Of a stretch of 64,000 nt of DNA, positions 20,395 through 32,300 are shown piece after piece. Where the stretch lies: positions 5,061,501 through 5,125,500 of the forward strand of contig JAVHKY010000054.1 in assembly GCA_035079385.1 (NCBI GenBank), written 5' to 3'. Source of the DNA: Aspidiotus rigidus (taxonomy: Eukaryota; Arthropoda; Insecta; Hemiptera; Diaspididae). Below the pieces are notes generated by a model. The model was not told the origin of the DNA. It saw only the letters and a program-made list of their open reading frames with translations, and did no database searches. Position 1 is the first letter of the stretch, and every line of letters starts with the position of its first letter. Made by a program: the position numbers and the translations under genes.

Positions 20395-20450
20395 TTTTAG
20401 CTTGACCGGTTTTCAACAGACGACCGCATCATCAGTAAGCTACTTTTACA
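20395..20450 (-). repeat. Hammerhead-like motif of a retroelement tail
   Basis: Minus strand reads CTGATGATGCGG, TCGT, CTGTTGAAAACCGGTC: CUGAUGA, a possible wobble-containing short stem, then GAAA. An AT-rich tail follows (AAAAAATTTAATAATATT). It resembles the ribozyme-like ends of Penelope-type elements but is diverged, and no reverse transcriptase is next to it. Confidence 0.3.
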
Positions 20451-21639
20451 TAAATAACGAGGGAAAATTAGATCGACGTTCATATATGAGCGACTGAAAG
20501 AAATTCTCTGGTATTCTACCAGAGAATATCTTTAATGAAATCATTATTAACCAATTTTGAGCTGTTTCTTATGTGTTCGTGGATTTCGATTTTTTCAAAT
20601 ACCTACTTTGCAGAGTTCAAGTTTTATTCAGTGCTGGGCTAAAAACTTGGTTTATTTCCACTCTTCAAATAAAATGATATTGAAACCAATACCAATAATA
20701 CAATTCTAACATCTGTTTGTTGTTGAACTCAATAAATAAAATAATAATTTTAGGTCCCATCTAGTGTGATAGAATTAAGTTTCGAACCTTCTTCACAAGT
20801 ACCAATGGCTTTGTGAATTTGAGCTCATCTTAAACCTCGCAAAAAAAAAGGGAACAAATTTTACGTATCGGTAATCAACGTACTAAAATTTAGTATGCAT
20901 TTGATTACGCCTCGTTCTTGGAAGGAACATAATCTAATGTTGCGCCAGGTTCGTCCCCGTTCCCCCCTTCTAATTTGATCGGAGTAACAGTAGGTACTCG
21001 AGCTTCTCTTGACGCCAAACTGTTGCCTGTGGCACGGTGAGCAGGGGTTGTGTCCTTCCTCTTCCAGACGTTTTTACTCAATCCGGGATGAAAATTAGTA
21101 TTTTGTCTGCCAATCGTTGCACATTCTGAACTTTAATCAGGCTGAGGGTTTGAAGCCGTTGACCCGTAACTAGTGCCAGCAAGGTGACCATACTTAAAGA
21201 CGTTGTTGATGTTGTTGGTTGGTTTTGAAAGTAACACAGCACACTGGGGGGTCCCACGTAAGATTATATTTGGGCTGTGCCGGCCTTAAATTCGCAAGTC
21301 CTTTAAAAGACGTATTTATTATTAGGTTACCCCGACAGGCTGAACCCGTCATGTGGGATGTGGCTGACCTGGTGCAGTTAAGAGAACTGTAGGAGACGCC
21401 TGCGCAGAATTCTAGGGGTAAGAAGGCTAAAATTTGATCAATGGATGGAGCATATTTATCGATAGAGTTCTTCTCGCAGTAAATAGTTCCACCATTTTCT
21501 CAGTGCCGATGGGCATATGTTGACATTGTTGACTTTTGGATTGACGCGAGAAGAATTTCGATGACTGGAAGCGAAAGACTCTGATGTTTGACTAGGGCTT
21601 CCCTGATAAAATCCCTGCCGTCAGGGAAAGCCGGTTCGC

Positions 21640-21980
21640 GAGAGGATATGGGGAACGATATTCCCCACTCCCTCATAGTTAAACTCAGCCGTCTTCGTTT
21701 TGGACACATTCGACTCCCGCTCACCAAAACATTTAAATCTTTCAAAATCTGATCTATGTGCCCTTCATCCAGACAATCCTTCTATAAAGGCGACATCAAT
21801 CATTATCTTTTCGAATGTTCAGAAATATCCAACATTAGACAAATATTATACTCAGAAGCCATCAACCTACAATTCTCTACCCCGCTAATAGCCGCCGACC
21901 TCCTATCATCCGAAAACCCTTTGATTTTCTCACACATTTTCAAATTTATTTCAGACCTACCTCGTATCATCAACATTTAA
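21640..21980 (+). pseudogene. 3' end of a non-LTR retrotransposon ORF2
   Basis: The frame gives SRLRFGHIRLPLTKTFKSFK, then one stop, then DINHYLFECSEISN and a hydrophobic tail ending at a stop at 21978-21980. RLRxGHxRL followed by HxLxECxxxxxxR is the usual C-terminal tail after the RNase H domain in Jockey/I-like LINEs. Everything upstream is missing or unrecognisable. Confidence 0.6.
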
Positions 21981-23359
21981 ATTCAAATCAATTTTCCCAT
22001 TTTTCCTTCGAAGTAAGGCCCAGTAGCCATTTTCTTTCCAACTTGTTTTTCCTTATATTTTATTATTTTACTCTTTACAAAACTTCAAAGAACGTTAGAA
22101 TCACTCTCCCATATCACATGAAATCAAACTTGGCTCCAATCCTCACAACGGATTGGTATGTCGGAGTATAATTGTTTTCGCCTATTTTCTACATTTGAGG
22201 CACTACATTCCAAAAAGGCTTTAGTCCATTTCAAACATTTTGAGGAACTTCATTATTTAAAAAAAAAACAATAGTATTACAGCATTTCTTATGAGTAGAT
22301 ATCATTTTTTTTTTTTTTTTTTTTGAAATAGTAATCATGGGATGAGCCAAAAATAATACCATGATACTTGAATGGAAAAACTTGGCATGCTCTTGCTGGC
22401 AAGGGGGAAAGGAGCGCAAAAAATGGGACTACAGTCTTCTTGGAATGTGCTGCCTCATTTATATAATGATATATAATATTATATATTTTTTCCTATTCCT
22501 TTTTTTTTGTATTTTTTTTTTTTTTTTTTTTTAATATTCATTATTTTTATTAGTAATTATTTTTCGGTTGGATGTAATTTTAAAAAATTGAATAATAATT
22601 AAAACGAAAACAAAAATTACAAAAGCTGCAAATTTTTAAAATGTGACACTTAAAGAACGTCAGGGACAGATTGAGATTATATAACTGAAGGTTGGAATCC
22701 CCGATTTCAGTGGAATCACTTTCTGAAGAGCACGTTCCGGTGGTCCACAGTCCGGTCTACAATACGTGTACAGTTTTGTGAGATCTTTCAATCTTCAAGA
22801 AATCGGAAGCTCAAAGTATATAAATTACTTGAATTTCAAGAAAGTTAGAGTCTCAGCGATGGAAAGTAATTCGGCTCTGCAATCTTCTACTCGCTAAATA
22901 AATAAACAAGACTTCGTAAATTTCCGCAGAATTTCATTTTATGCTTTCCTTACAAAATGTTCATCGTATTTACGTATTATCATTATTATACGTGAAACGA
23001 GATTTGATAATAAAAACGGAGAAAAAAGAGAAAAAGAGAGAAAAAAAAATCAACATTTGAAATAAGTGATTAGATGATAAAGAATTTTAATATTGAAAAA
23101 AATAATTTTATATTTATTATCACAATTCAGTTTCCTTAAAAATATGAAATATGTAAACATGGCTACTTGGAAACGGTCGATGTCGATTTTGCAGCCAATA
23201 ACGAATATATACATTTTAAAAGGAACACAAACCCCAATACAAAGAAATAGCCACTGAGTACCATAAACTGAAACAAGAAATACAATTAGGTGAATATTGT
23301 AAAATTTTACTATATTAATTCTAGAAATTTAATCACCAACCCAGCATTTGGAACCGAAT
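21981..23359. other. Intergenic / 3' flank of the SLC19-like gene
   Basis: Contains poly-T and poly-A tracts (22260-22325, 22500-22535, 23040) and no recognisable gene. The minus-strand SLC19-like gene ends at 23360, so its 3' untranslated region lies here; TTTATT (AATAAA on the minus strand) occurs near 23.11 kb. Confidence 0.4.
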
Positions 23360-26300
23360 TTATCCTACACTACACTTTCTGATTGTTCTTCTTCTTTTTT
23401 TTTTTTTTCCTTTTCTTTCTAACACACTCATTTGCTCTAATTCTACTGGTCTATCGAGAGACAAAGAACTTACTTGTGGTCTACTTTCGAATTCAAATCC
23501 TCCTTTACCGTTGAATGTCGCCGTAAGGAATGACTGTATTATTAACGAGATAAATGTGTTGATACCGAATACCAACGCGTAGCAATCACTTGGAATGTTT
23601 TTAGCAATCTCAGAGCTGTAACATAACAAAAATAAAAATATAAATTATCGAACCTATAGGAACTCTTTTTTTTTTGTACCTATTCTAATAGGGTTGCATT
23701 TATTAGTTGATAACATTGCTACCTGAGAAGGGGTAAAATATAAAATTATCCTCTTGTGCAGTGTCATGATACCTAACTTGAACGAAACAAAATATTTGAC
23801 CCAATGATTTCATAATGTCGTCATAAGACAGCAATAATTAAACAAATATCATAACCATTCGAGTAAATTTTCAGCGGATGACGTTATATCGATTCAGAAA
23901 TCATGTCTGAATAATTTAGTTCACTCAATCATATACAGCCATCTAAATTGAATATTCGCGTTCTCGTAATAGTGTAATACAAAATAGGGACGGAGACTCA
24001 TACGAGATGCTCTACCATATTGTCCGCGTCTCGTGTCGATATTTCTGAGAGAATACCTATGAGTAAGTATTTATTTGGAATTTGAGTTAGTATGAATTGG
24101 CAATAATGGAACCAAACCAAAAGTTAGACAAACATGATGAATACGCTGATCCAATATAATGGCGGTAATTGAACGGATGAAAGCTACTCGAGAAATATAT
24201 GACAATAGCACGAGCTAGAATTGTTAAAGACATCATTAATCGCAGTTATACTCGCGCGTGTTTCGTGAATGTTTGTGCGGATACTACGAACATCACAGGC
24301 GTCTGTAAATAATTGAATCCGTTTAAATTTAAAACGACAAAAAATTACAAGCAAATTGAATAATTTGATAGAGAGGATTACGATGTAGTGACTGATATTG
24401 ATGATGAACCAAAACATAAAGATGTACTTTAATGCACGGTTTTCAATCGTATCATGACTGATCGTTTTGCTTTTTTTTCTTTTTTTTTTTTCTCAATCAA
24501 AATTTATAAAAAGATTTTTGGGCGATTGAGATCGCCAGCAGAATATTTTACTTGACTTATAAGAAAAAACGTTTGGATATGATACCCAAAGTAGGAGCGT
24601 TAGGGATACTGCTAACTGATATTGACCTTTTGCAATTCATAGGTAACATTACGATTGTAAAAATAAATTTTTCTTTATGAGCATTTAAGCAACACAACCG
24701 GGCTATTAGCTCGACGATCTTAAAATGATGAGTTAGAGATGAATATATAGTGATAGTAATAGTGTGCGGATTATTACTTTTATATACATGTATATATACT
24801 TTTTTTTATATGGAGGAGTAGAATTGAGTGAGGCGTATGTATTGGAGGGAGGAGGTTATTGTATCTGAATTATTTCTTGATGCTTGAGAGTGGGAGGAGG
24901 GTACATTTGGGGAAGAGCGGAGGGGTGCGAGTAGTGGACAGGAAAAGAAGTGCTTGACTGTTGAAGTCTCTTCTTCGCAGTAAGGACAGTATGGGGGGGG
25001 GGGTAAAAGATCGGGGTTGGTGAGGTAGGAATGTTTGATTCGAGTATGACCAATTCTTAGACGAGTGAGAACAACTTCTTCACGTCTAGTATTTCTTATA
25101 GAGGAGGACCAGGGTACAGGAGTTTGTTTAATACTGTGAAGTTTGTTAGTCGTTTGGTTTTCCCAGAATGATTTCCATTTTTGAAGGATGAGAAGACGGT
25201 AGTGATTTTTGTAATCGGAGACAGGTAAACGGGTGTAATCAGTTATTTTAGCTAAGGGAATAGCGTTTTTGGCGACTCTGTCAACTGCATCATGTTCTGG
25301 TAGATTGATATGACCAGGGATCCATATGAATGTGATTTAGGAGTTGATGGACTTAATGAATGTACTCGTTCGATAATTTTATGTTATTAACTTATTATTT
25401 ACAATATTTTTTATATTATTATTGATCTCCGTGAAAAACGGGTTTTACTGTGAATGTTCACTCTTCGGATTCTGTTTTCCTACTGATCGCCGTGAAGAAC
25501 GGGGTTTTACAGGTTTCCCTGAGCAAAAGAGGGGAAATTAGAGAAAGCGAAGAGGATTAGGCCCAGCGCAAGGGATGGACGTTTGTACATGCATGTATGC
25601 ATCCTTTCTCCTTTGTTTGATACTTTTTTATCTAATAGATTGAACATCCCACTCCCCTTGAGGTAGGACTCAAAGAAAGGAAAATCTGAATTTATAATTG
25701 GCAAAATTATTTCAACGGCCAAAATTTCGTTCTTTCAAATTGAATTGATTTCTCTCTTGTTGAGGCAATTATCAAAGCACTCTGGTTTTGCTTCCGGTAC
25801 TGTTTTGATTATTTCTCTTATATTGTAATTTTGTTGTTAGTTATTTTTACTATCGGCATTGTAGGCCAATTCCTTTAGCAACAACAGCAAGGGGTCTGAG
25901 CCCAAAATTATTCTTATGAAGTGACAAACTTTCGATTCATCATTTGGTGACTGGGCCAGATTGCGGATCGCGAGTGTTATCGCGAAAATTGGAATTTTGT
26001 GTCCTGATAAACCAAATTGACCATCACTATATGGTCGACATTGATTGGTTTTTGGTCGTGCGACTGAAAAAAGACCAAATATTATGGTACCATCAGAAAA
26101 TGGTTGATTTTTAATAAATTTTTAAGATAAATCGACCAAATTTTGTCTATTCATTTCAATTGATTGTTGGTCTGATATTATTGCTACTGAATTTTGATCA
26201 TATTTTTATATGATTTTTGATCACTATGCGGAATACATTTCGACCCATTTTTTGGTCGTTATAGTCAATACAAAATGGAATTTTTCCTCGTTTCCTAGTC

Positions 26301-29300
26301 GAAAATTGATACTGTATTTATTACCCAATTTTGACTAAGATTTCTAGTCGATTTCTGGGCAGATATTTTGGGAGATACCTTGATCCATTTGAGTAGATTT
26401 TTCCTCAACATCTACCAATATTTTTACTCTTTTTTTTTTTTGTCTATTTTCGTGCAAACCGCGGTCACTCGTTTTTGCCCAAAATTTCTAGGCCATTTCT
26501 TAGAAATGAATCAATTATCATACTGCTCGCAAACTCGCAGATAAATAAGAATATTTAAAATAGAATTTAAAATTTAAAAACTAATATTCTTAATGATAGA
26601 ATTATTCAATAAATGAACATATACTACTAATCATAAAACTATTAGATTTATTATATTCAATTTAAGGAGTTCCAACGAGAATAATTATTCAATAATTTTT
26701 TTTTTTAATTTTATTCTATATCAATTTTATTTTTTGAAATTAAATTTAAATTTTATTTAAGAAGTTTATAATATAATATTATTTTGAAAAAATGAAGATC
26801 TTATTTAAATTTTCTTGATATAGTTGATTTAATCAAAAATTATTAATTTTTTTTCAGAATAATAAAATATTTATATTAATTTTCAATAAAAATTATTGTA
26901 AAACAACTAAAAAAATTGAAATTAAATAACTTTTTATATCATTCAATTTATTTAACATATTTGATCCTTTTAATGAGAATCAATTATTTAATCATTTCAA
27001 TGATTTTAAATAATCATATTGAACTAGAATGACATTTTTCATTTTTTAGAAAATTATTAGGTTCATTTATGACAAATAAAAAAATTATTCAACAACAATT
27101 TTTAAAGAGTTGATTTAAATAATAAATTAACATAAATTAAATTGATAAAAATGAATTTATAAATAATAAATTGATGAAGAATAATGATAATTATTGTGTT
27201 ACATCAATTAATTAATTATAATAATTAAATTTAAAATTAAAATTACGTAATAATGTACGAATTTTATAAATTAAATTTAAATAAATAGATACATATAATT
27301 TGTAGATTCATTAAAAAAAATTATTTAAATCAAATGATTCAATTTTAATTGGTATAAATCCATGATAAATTCCAAAAATTTCTGAACATTGTCCATAAGT
27401 AATTGAAGGTATACTACCTAATTCATATTGTAAATTTAGACCAAAATCGCACTCCTCTCAATATAATCCTGCTAACGCGGGATTGCTATCTTCATTTCTT
27501 TCTTCTCTCTTATGAGAAAGCTTTAGATATGGGCTGGTTTTTCCTGTCTAAAATGGTGGTCTAGTAATATCATCTGACTACAGACCGTTTTATGGCGTCT
27601 CTATTGCCCAAAACTTGATTGTTCTGCTTTGTCAAAAGGGGTCTATTTGTAGTGGTCCGTTAATATCGCTTGAATATAGGCTACAACAGACTATTTTATA
27701 ATCGTCTACATTGCCCAGAAATCTACCAATCTTTTTCGTCAGGAGAATTCTAATTATGATCGTTTGTTGACAATGATTAAATATTGACTATGAGAAAATA
27801 TTTTATATCGTCAAGGTTCCCTAGAAATCGACTCTTTTTTTGGTCAAAAATGGTCAAAATATAGTCAATTGAAGAGGAAGTATGGCCAATGACTGAGGAT
27901 AGACCATTTCATGGTACCTACATCACCTACAGATCGACTAATTTTTTCATTCAAAATTTTGTCAAGTTGCTTTAAATGTGGTCTACATATGATAGGGAAG
28001 AGCGGAAGTAAATCGACTGAAAAAGTTGGTCTGTTATTAGTCACTCATCAGAGCGCCCCCTCAGTCTATTTGTGGTCAACATTTACTCAAAATTAATTGA
28101 GATATCTGGTGGATCTGGTTTGTCGGGAACCAAAACTTTTCAATTGTTTCGCACAATTTTTCATCTTGATCATTTAGTACCAGAAAGAAAATTTTGTTTT
28201 TTGAGTAATTGTTTGGTCTTATCTCTCCACCTATACCATCTATCCTAGTTTGGTGTTGTACAGGACTGAAAGATTTGCTTCCAGATTTACAAGTTTCGTA
28301 TCTAAGATTCCCAGAATATTGCGGAATCTCAAGAGATTCTTCTTCTTCTTCTAAATGCTGTACTCAGTTTCTGCGTGTAGCGATCCGTTGGCTCATATCT
28401 CGCGGTTTTCGGCAGCCCGAACCAGTTGTTCCACAGTCGCCATACCAGTCCATTCGCGGATATTCTTCATCCATGACTGCCTCTTCCGGCCGATACCTCT
28501 CTTTCCCTCGATTTTTCCTTGCCTCAGCAAAGTTAAAGTCAAGATCGGAAAGATGGAGGCTTTTGGAATTTTCCATAAGCTAATATTGAAGTAATTAAAT
28601 GACGTGGTAAATTTGAGTTGTGAATATTATTACCTACCAACAAACGAGGTATCTTACCCAAGTATGAGGGGGTGGAATAAATTATTTTTAGGTGTGGCTT
28701 CATCTAAATAAGAAAGAATATCTTCTTTCACTCTTCGTATGTTTGAATCAAATTGAGTGTTTGTAGGATCAGTATTCTCCACCTAATGGGGGTAAGTTAT
28801 TTTATTATTTGTTTGGTGACAACTCAAGCATGCTCAGCAACAGGATGTAATTCCATTATTCTCCCCATTTTTGAATGAGGGATGTATTGTTTTTAAAATG
28901 ATAACATGTCGTTAATTTTTACATCATATTTTCAAATCACAACTTTGTTTTTTACTAAAGTAAGTTCAGATCGACGCCAAAGGTTTTGGGCAACTTGATG
29001 GACCCGCTGACAACGTTTCAAATGATTATCTTGTATTCTTGTTACATTTTTACTAAAAATACGGTTGTTAAAAGAGGAAGTTATTTCATTATAGCAGGGA
29101 TTTTTCACTCACGTAACTTTAAAAACCGTTATTGAGTCATGAGATAAATATAATTCAAAGACACGAAGAATATTAAATACGAAAATCGGAAGTTAGAACA
29201 CCGAGGACAAGACTTTTTCTGATGCTTGAAACAAAAAAAAAAAAGGAATTTTGAACAATTTGACAAAAATGATCTAGCTTTTTTGCACAGGTTGACGTAT

Positions 29301-32300
29301 TCAAATGTTATTTTAGAGCGAATCCGCATGATTTCAAAAATCTAGCTCGTATTTTTGACTCCAATGCAGTATTTAAAAGTCCGCACAATTAATGAGTTTT
29401 CAAATTAACTGATAACGATAGGTACCTCCTATTTTTTTCATAGCCGACTCTTGTATATCTAGGTAGGTAGGTAAGTATGTAAAATAAAAATTAATGTTGA
29501 AGATACCAATACTTATAAAATAATTAAAATATTTAACGAAAAAAAAAACTCAGAACGTTACGGAAAGTTCTGATTATGAAATATCGCATAAGAGACAAGT
29601 GCTGCATATTATTTTTAGAAATAATTAATATTCTTAATATGGATATTGGTATTACACTTAAATTCATTTTAATTTCGAAATATCTGCATATATATGATCG
29701 CTGGAAGTCATTACAATTTGCAATAATTTACGTATTTCATCTTCGCTTTAAACTTTATAAAAACCTAATGTAAATAAGTTCATAAATAATACAAAATCGA
29801 ATTCATTTATACATATCGGATACTCATACAAAATTCAAGATGAGTGTTCTTCACAATAATGAGTATGTAATCAATTTATGTAAGAATATCTGTCACTATT
29901 AGCATGTCATTGGAATGTTTTATATTAGATTGATTAAGTAGTTTTTTATTTGATAACTCAAAAGCGATACGAAAAAAAGTAGTTTATTCACAAATTAGCA
30001 CACGATATCTTCCTTCAAGAATTACTATACAATTATTATTAAATCAGAAAGCCATAGCGTCACATTCATGTGCCTGCAAAAAACTAAAAATATCTCGTCT
30101 TGAAATATGCAAAAATATACGAATAATTGAAATTAGGAAAAAGTTTATGTGCGTGCTTCGCATAGAAGCATTTGAGGACAATTCGAATAGTGGTGAATAT
30201 AATTTATACCTACTACAACAATATTTCATTGGTATAGCAGAAAAATTTTCCGCGTATTGTGAAAAAAAAAGTACGGAGATTGATAAAACATTTTTATATA
30301 GGTACCTATATTATTTTCTTTTATAGATGACTTAATGTACATGTTGCCGCGCTAATAGGCTACTCTACTTAACCCAAACAAATTCTCATTCGAAAGAAAA
30401 ACTATAAGAAAAAAGTGAATTGTAAACAACGGTAACGTCATTCGCTTCATTTAAAAAAGAAAAGTTCTTTTTAATCAGGTTAAATTGACTTATCCTGTAC
30501 AATGAAAATGTAGAATAGAATTTAAATTGTTTTTTTACAATAGATCATCAACCTTCGAGATGAAATTCTGTTATTTTTTTCGAAGATCATAAGCACTTTT
30601 TTTTTCTTGTTTTGATATTTTCTAATTAACAATTGCGGTTGCCTGGGCTTTTTTCCTTGTCATTATTAGAACGGAGGAATGATAAAAAAAAAAAATTGTC
30701 GAAAACATGTAGTACGAAATTCAATTAAATAATAAACGATCTCATACATTGTCATATATTTGTCGAACTTCATCAATATTAATTAAACGAAGCTTTCGTA
30801 CGTGAATTTTACCACAAATGACGCGAGTTGGTCAAATGATGTAGTTAAGAATAAATTAAAATTGGCAGAGTGATTACGTTTTGCTGACGCGAAAAGACCT
30901 ATCAAACCTAAATTGACGACTTTCTTTTACATCCTATATAAATAGTACGACAAAAAACTACTGAAATTTGAGAGGAAAAAAAAAAACGTCTCGCCTTCCG
31001 GTATATTCGTTAATTTTATTACCTTCTTTGAAACACGTTTTATGACTTCTTGGAATATTTCTCTCTCAGTCTGACGATTCGTACTTTCCAAGTCCTCGAT
31101 CTCGAGGATGATCGTTGTATAAAAATGCTCCCTATTCTTTACAATTACTTTCGATCATTCTCATCATCATGACATCGAAGATTCTGTCAAAAAGTACCAT
31201 GCTGCGCTAAATTTGATTCGTAGGTAATTAAAAGGTTGTGCCATTTCCACGGATTCCATTTTTATGGGATTTATTCCCGTGATATACCCACTGAAAGCTT
31301 TTAACATTATTAAAAAAAAAAAAATCGCAACATCGATTGGTGCATCACGATTTTCTAAGAAATTGCGGAAGGTTGACATTTGTTTTTGATAGATCAATAT
31401 ATAATATCCTCGAGCCAAATTTGAATTTTATAAAGTTTTTTTCGTAAGTAAAACCGGAAATTCTAGAACCAATTTCGAGAAGTTACAGTTAAATAAACTC
31501 GAAAAGGGCATTAGAAAATAATCCAGAATTTTTAATACTGTTTCTTAGATACGTTATACTCGTGACAATATTTCGTCCTCTTATATATTATAATCTGTTC
31601 ACATGAAGGAAGGATAGAAGTTCATACCTCGAGAATGGATCGCTGAAGGTAATTTCAATCTACCGTTCCGTTCTCGAGGTATGAACTTCTATCCTTTCTT
31701 AACGTGAACAGTGTATAGGATAACATCGATTATAGATATGCATTTATCTAAAATTCGCGAATTTTATTGGCTTAGCACCGATTTTTGGTTACGAGAAAGA
31801 TGTTTTCACATGGAACGTGATTTCTTTAGGTCACGAGTCGTCAATAATGAAAAATACAGTCCTTGCGGAAAAGTTGCGCTTATAGATGCTAGAACTTTTG
31901 TAAATCGAAAACAGACGCCAGCCCTCTAAGCAATTTAATACCTTTGGAATGTGGGGAACGAACGATTTGGAATGTATAGACAATTTCCTCACTCGTGATT
32001 TCAATTTGTATCTATACAAGGTTGGAATACAATCGAAGGGTACAGGAGAAAAAAGATGAATGCCATAAAGAAACTATTTCTTAGTGATGCAAAAAGTCCG
32101 ATTGTCCAAATTGTTTCTTTCGGACAATTTACCACCGATGGAATCGATATAATTACATCAAAATGTAGGAGTAAAAGCATAATATGAAATACTACACTAT
32201 GTATCTCTGGAGGAGACATGCGTTAGCTTCCATGCTGTGTCACGATTCTTATTCATGTAAACCGAAAAAAAATCATCCGAGCATTGTGAGTTACTGACGA

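Larger units (their letters stand above)
26002..28128 (+). mobile_element. TIR transposon with captured mitochondrial DNA, copy A
   Basis: Ends TCCTGATAAACCAAATTGAC (left) and, inverted, TCCCGACAAACCAGATCCAC (right); subterminal words TATGGTCGAC and GGTCGA are frequent. 2,127 bp. The arms (26002-26600 and 27430-28128) are shared with the copies at 49.2, 55.5 and 61.4 kb. The core is over 80% A+T and carries the mitochondrial fragments listed separately. There is no transposase ORF, so it is non-autonomous. It lies in the last intron of the SLC19-like gene. No target duplication could be fixed, so the superfamily is open. Confidence 0.75.

Noticed and set aside
21500..21745. Minus-strand 81-codon frame
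   Set aside because: Antisense of the LINE tail that reads correctly on the plus strand.
26540..27420. AT-rich core first considered as random low-complexity or a plain intergenic stretch
   Set aside because: Conserved COX1, cytochrome b and COX2 blocks with TGA-Trp recur in all four copies.
28209..28583. Plus-strand 124-codon frame
   Set aside because: It is the antisense of the LINE C-terminal fragment read on the minus strand.
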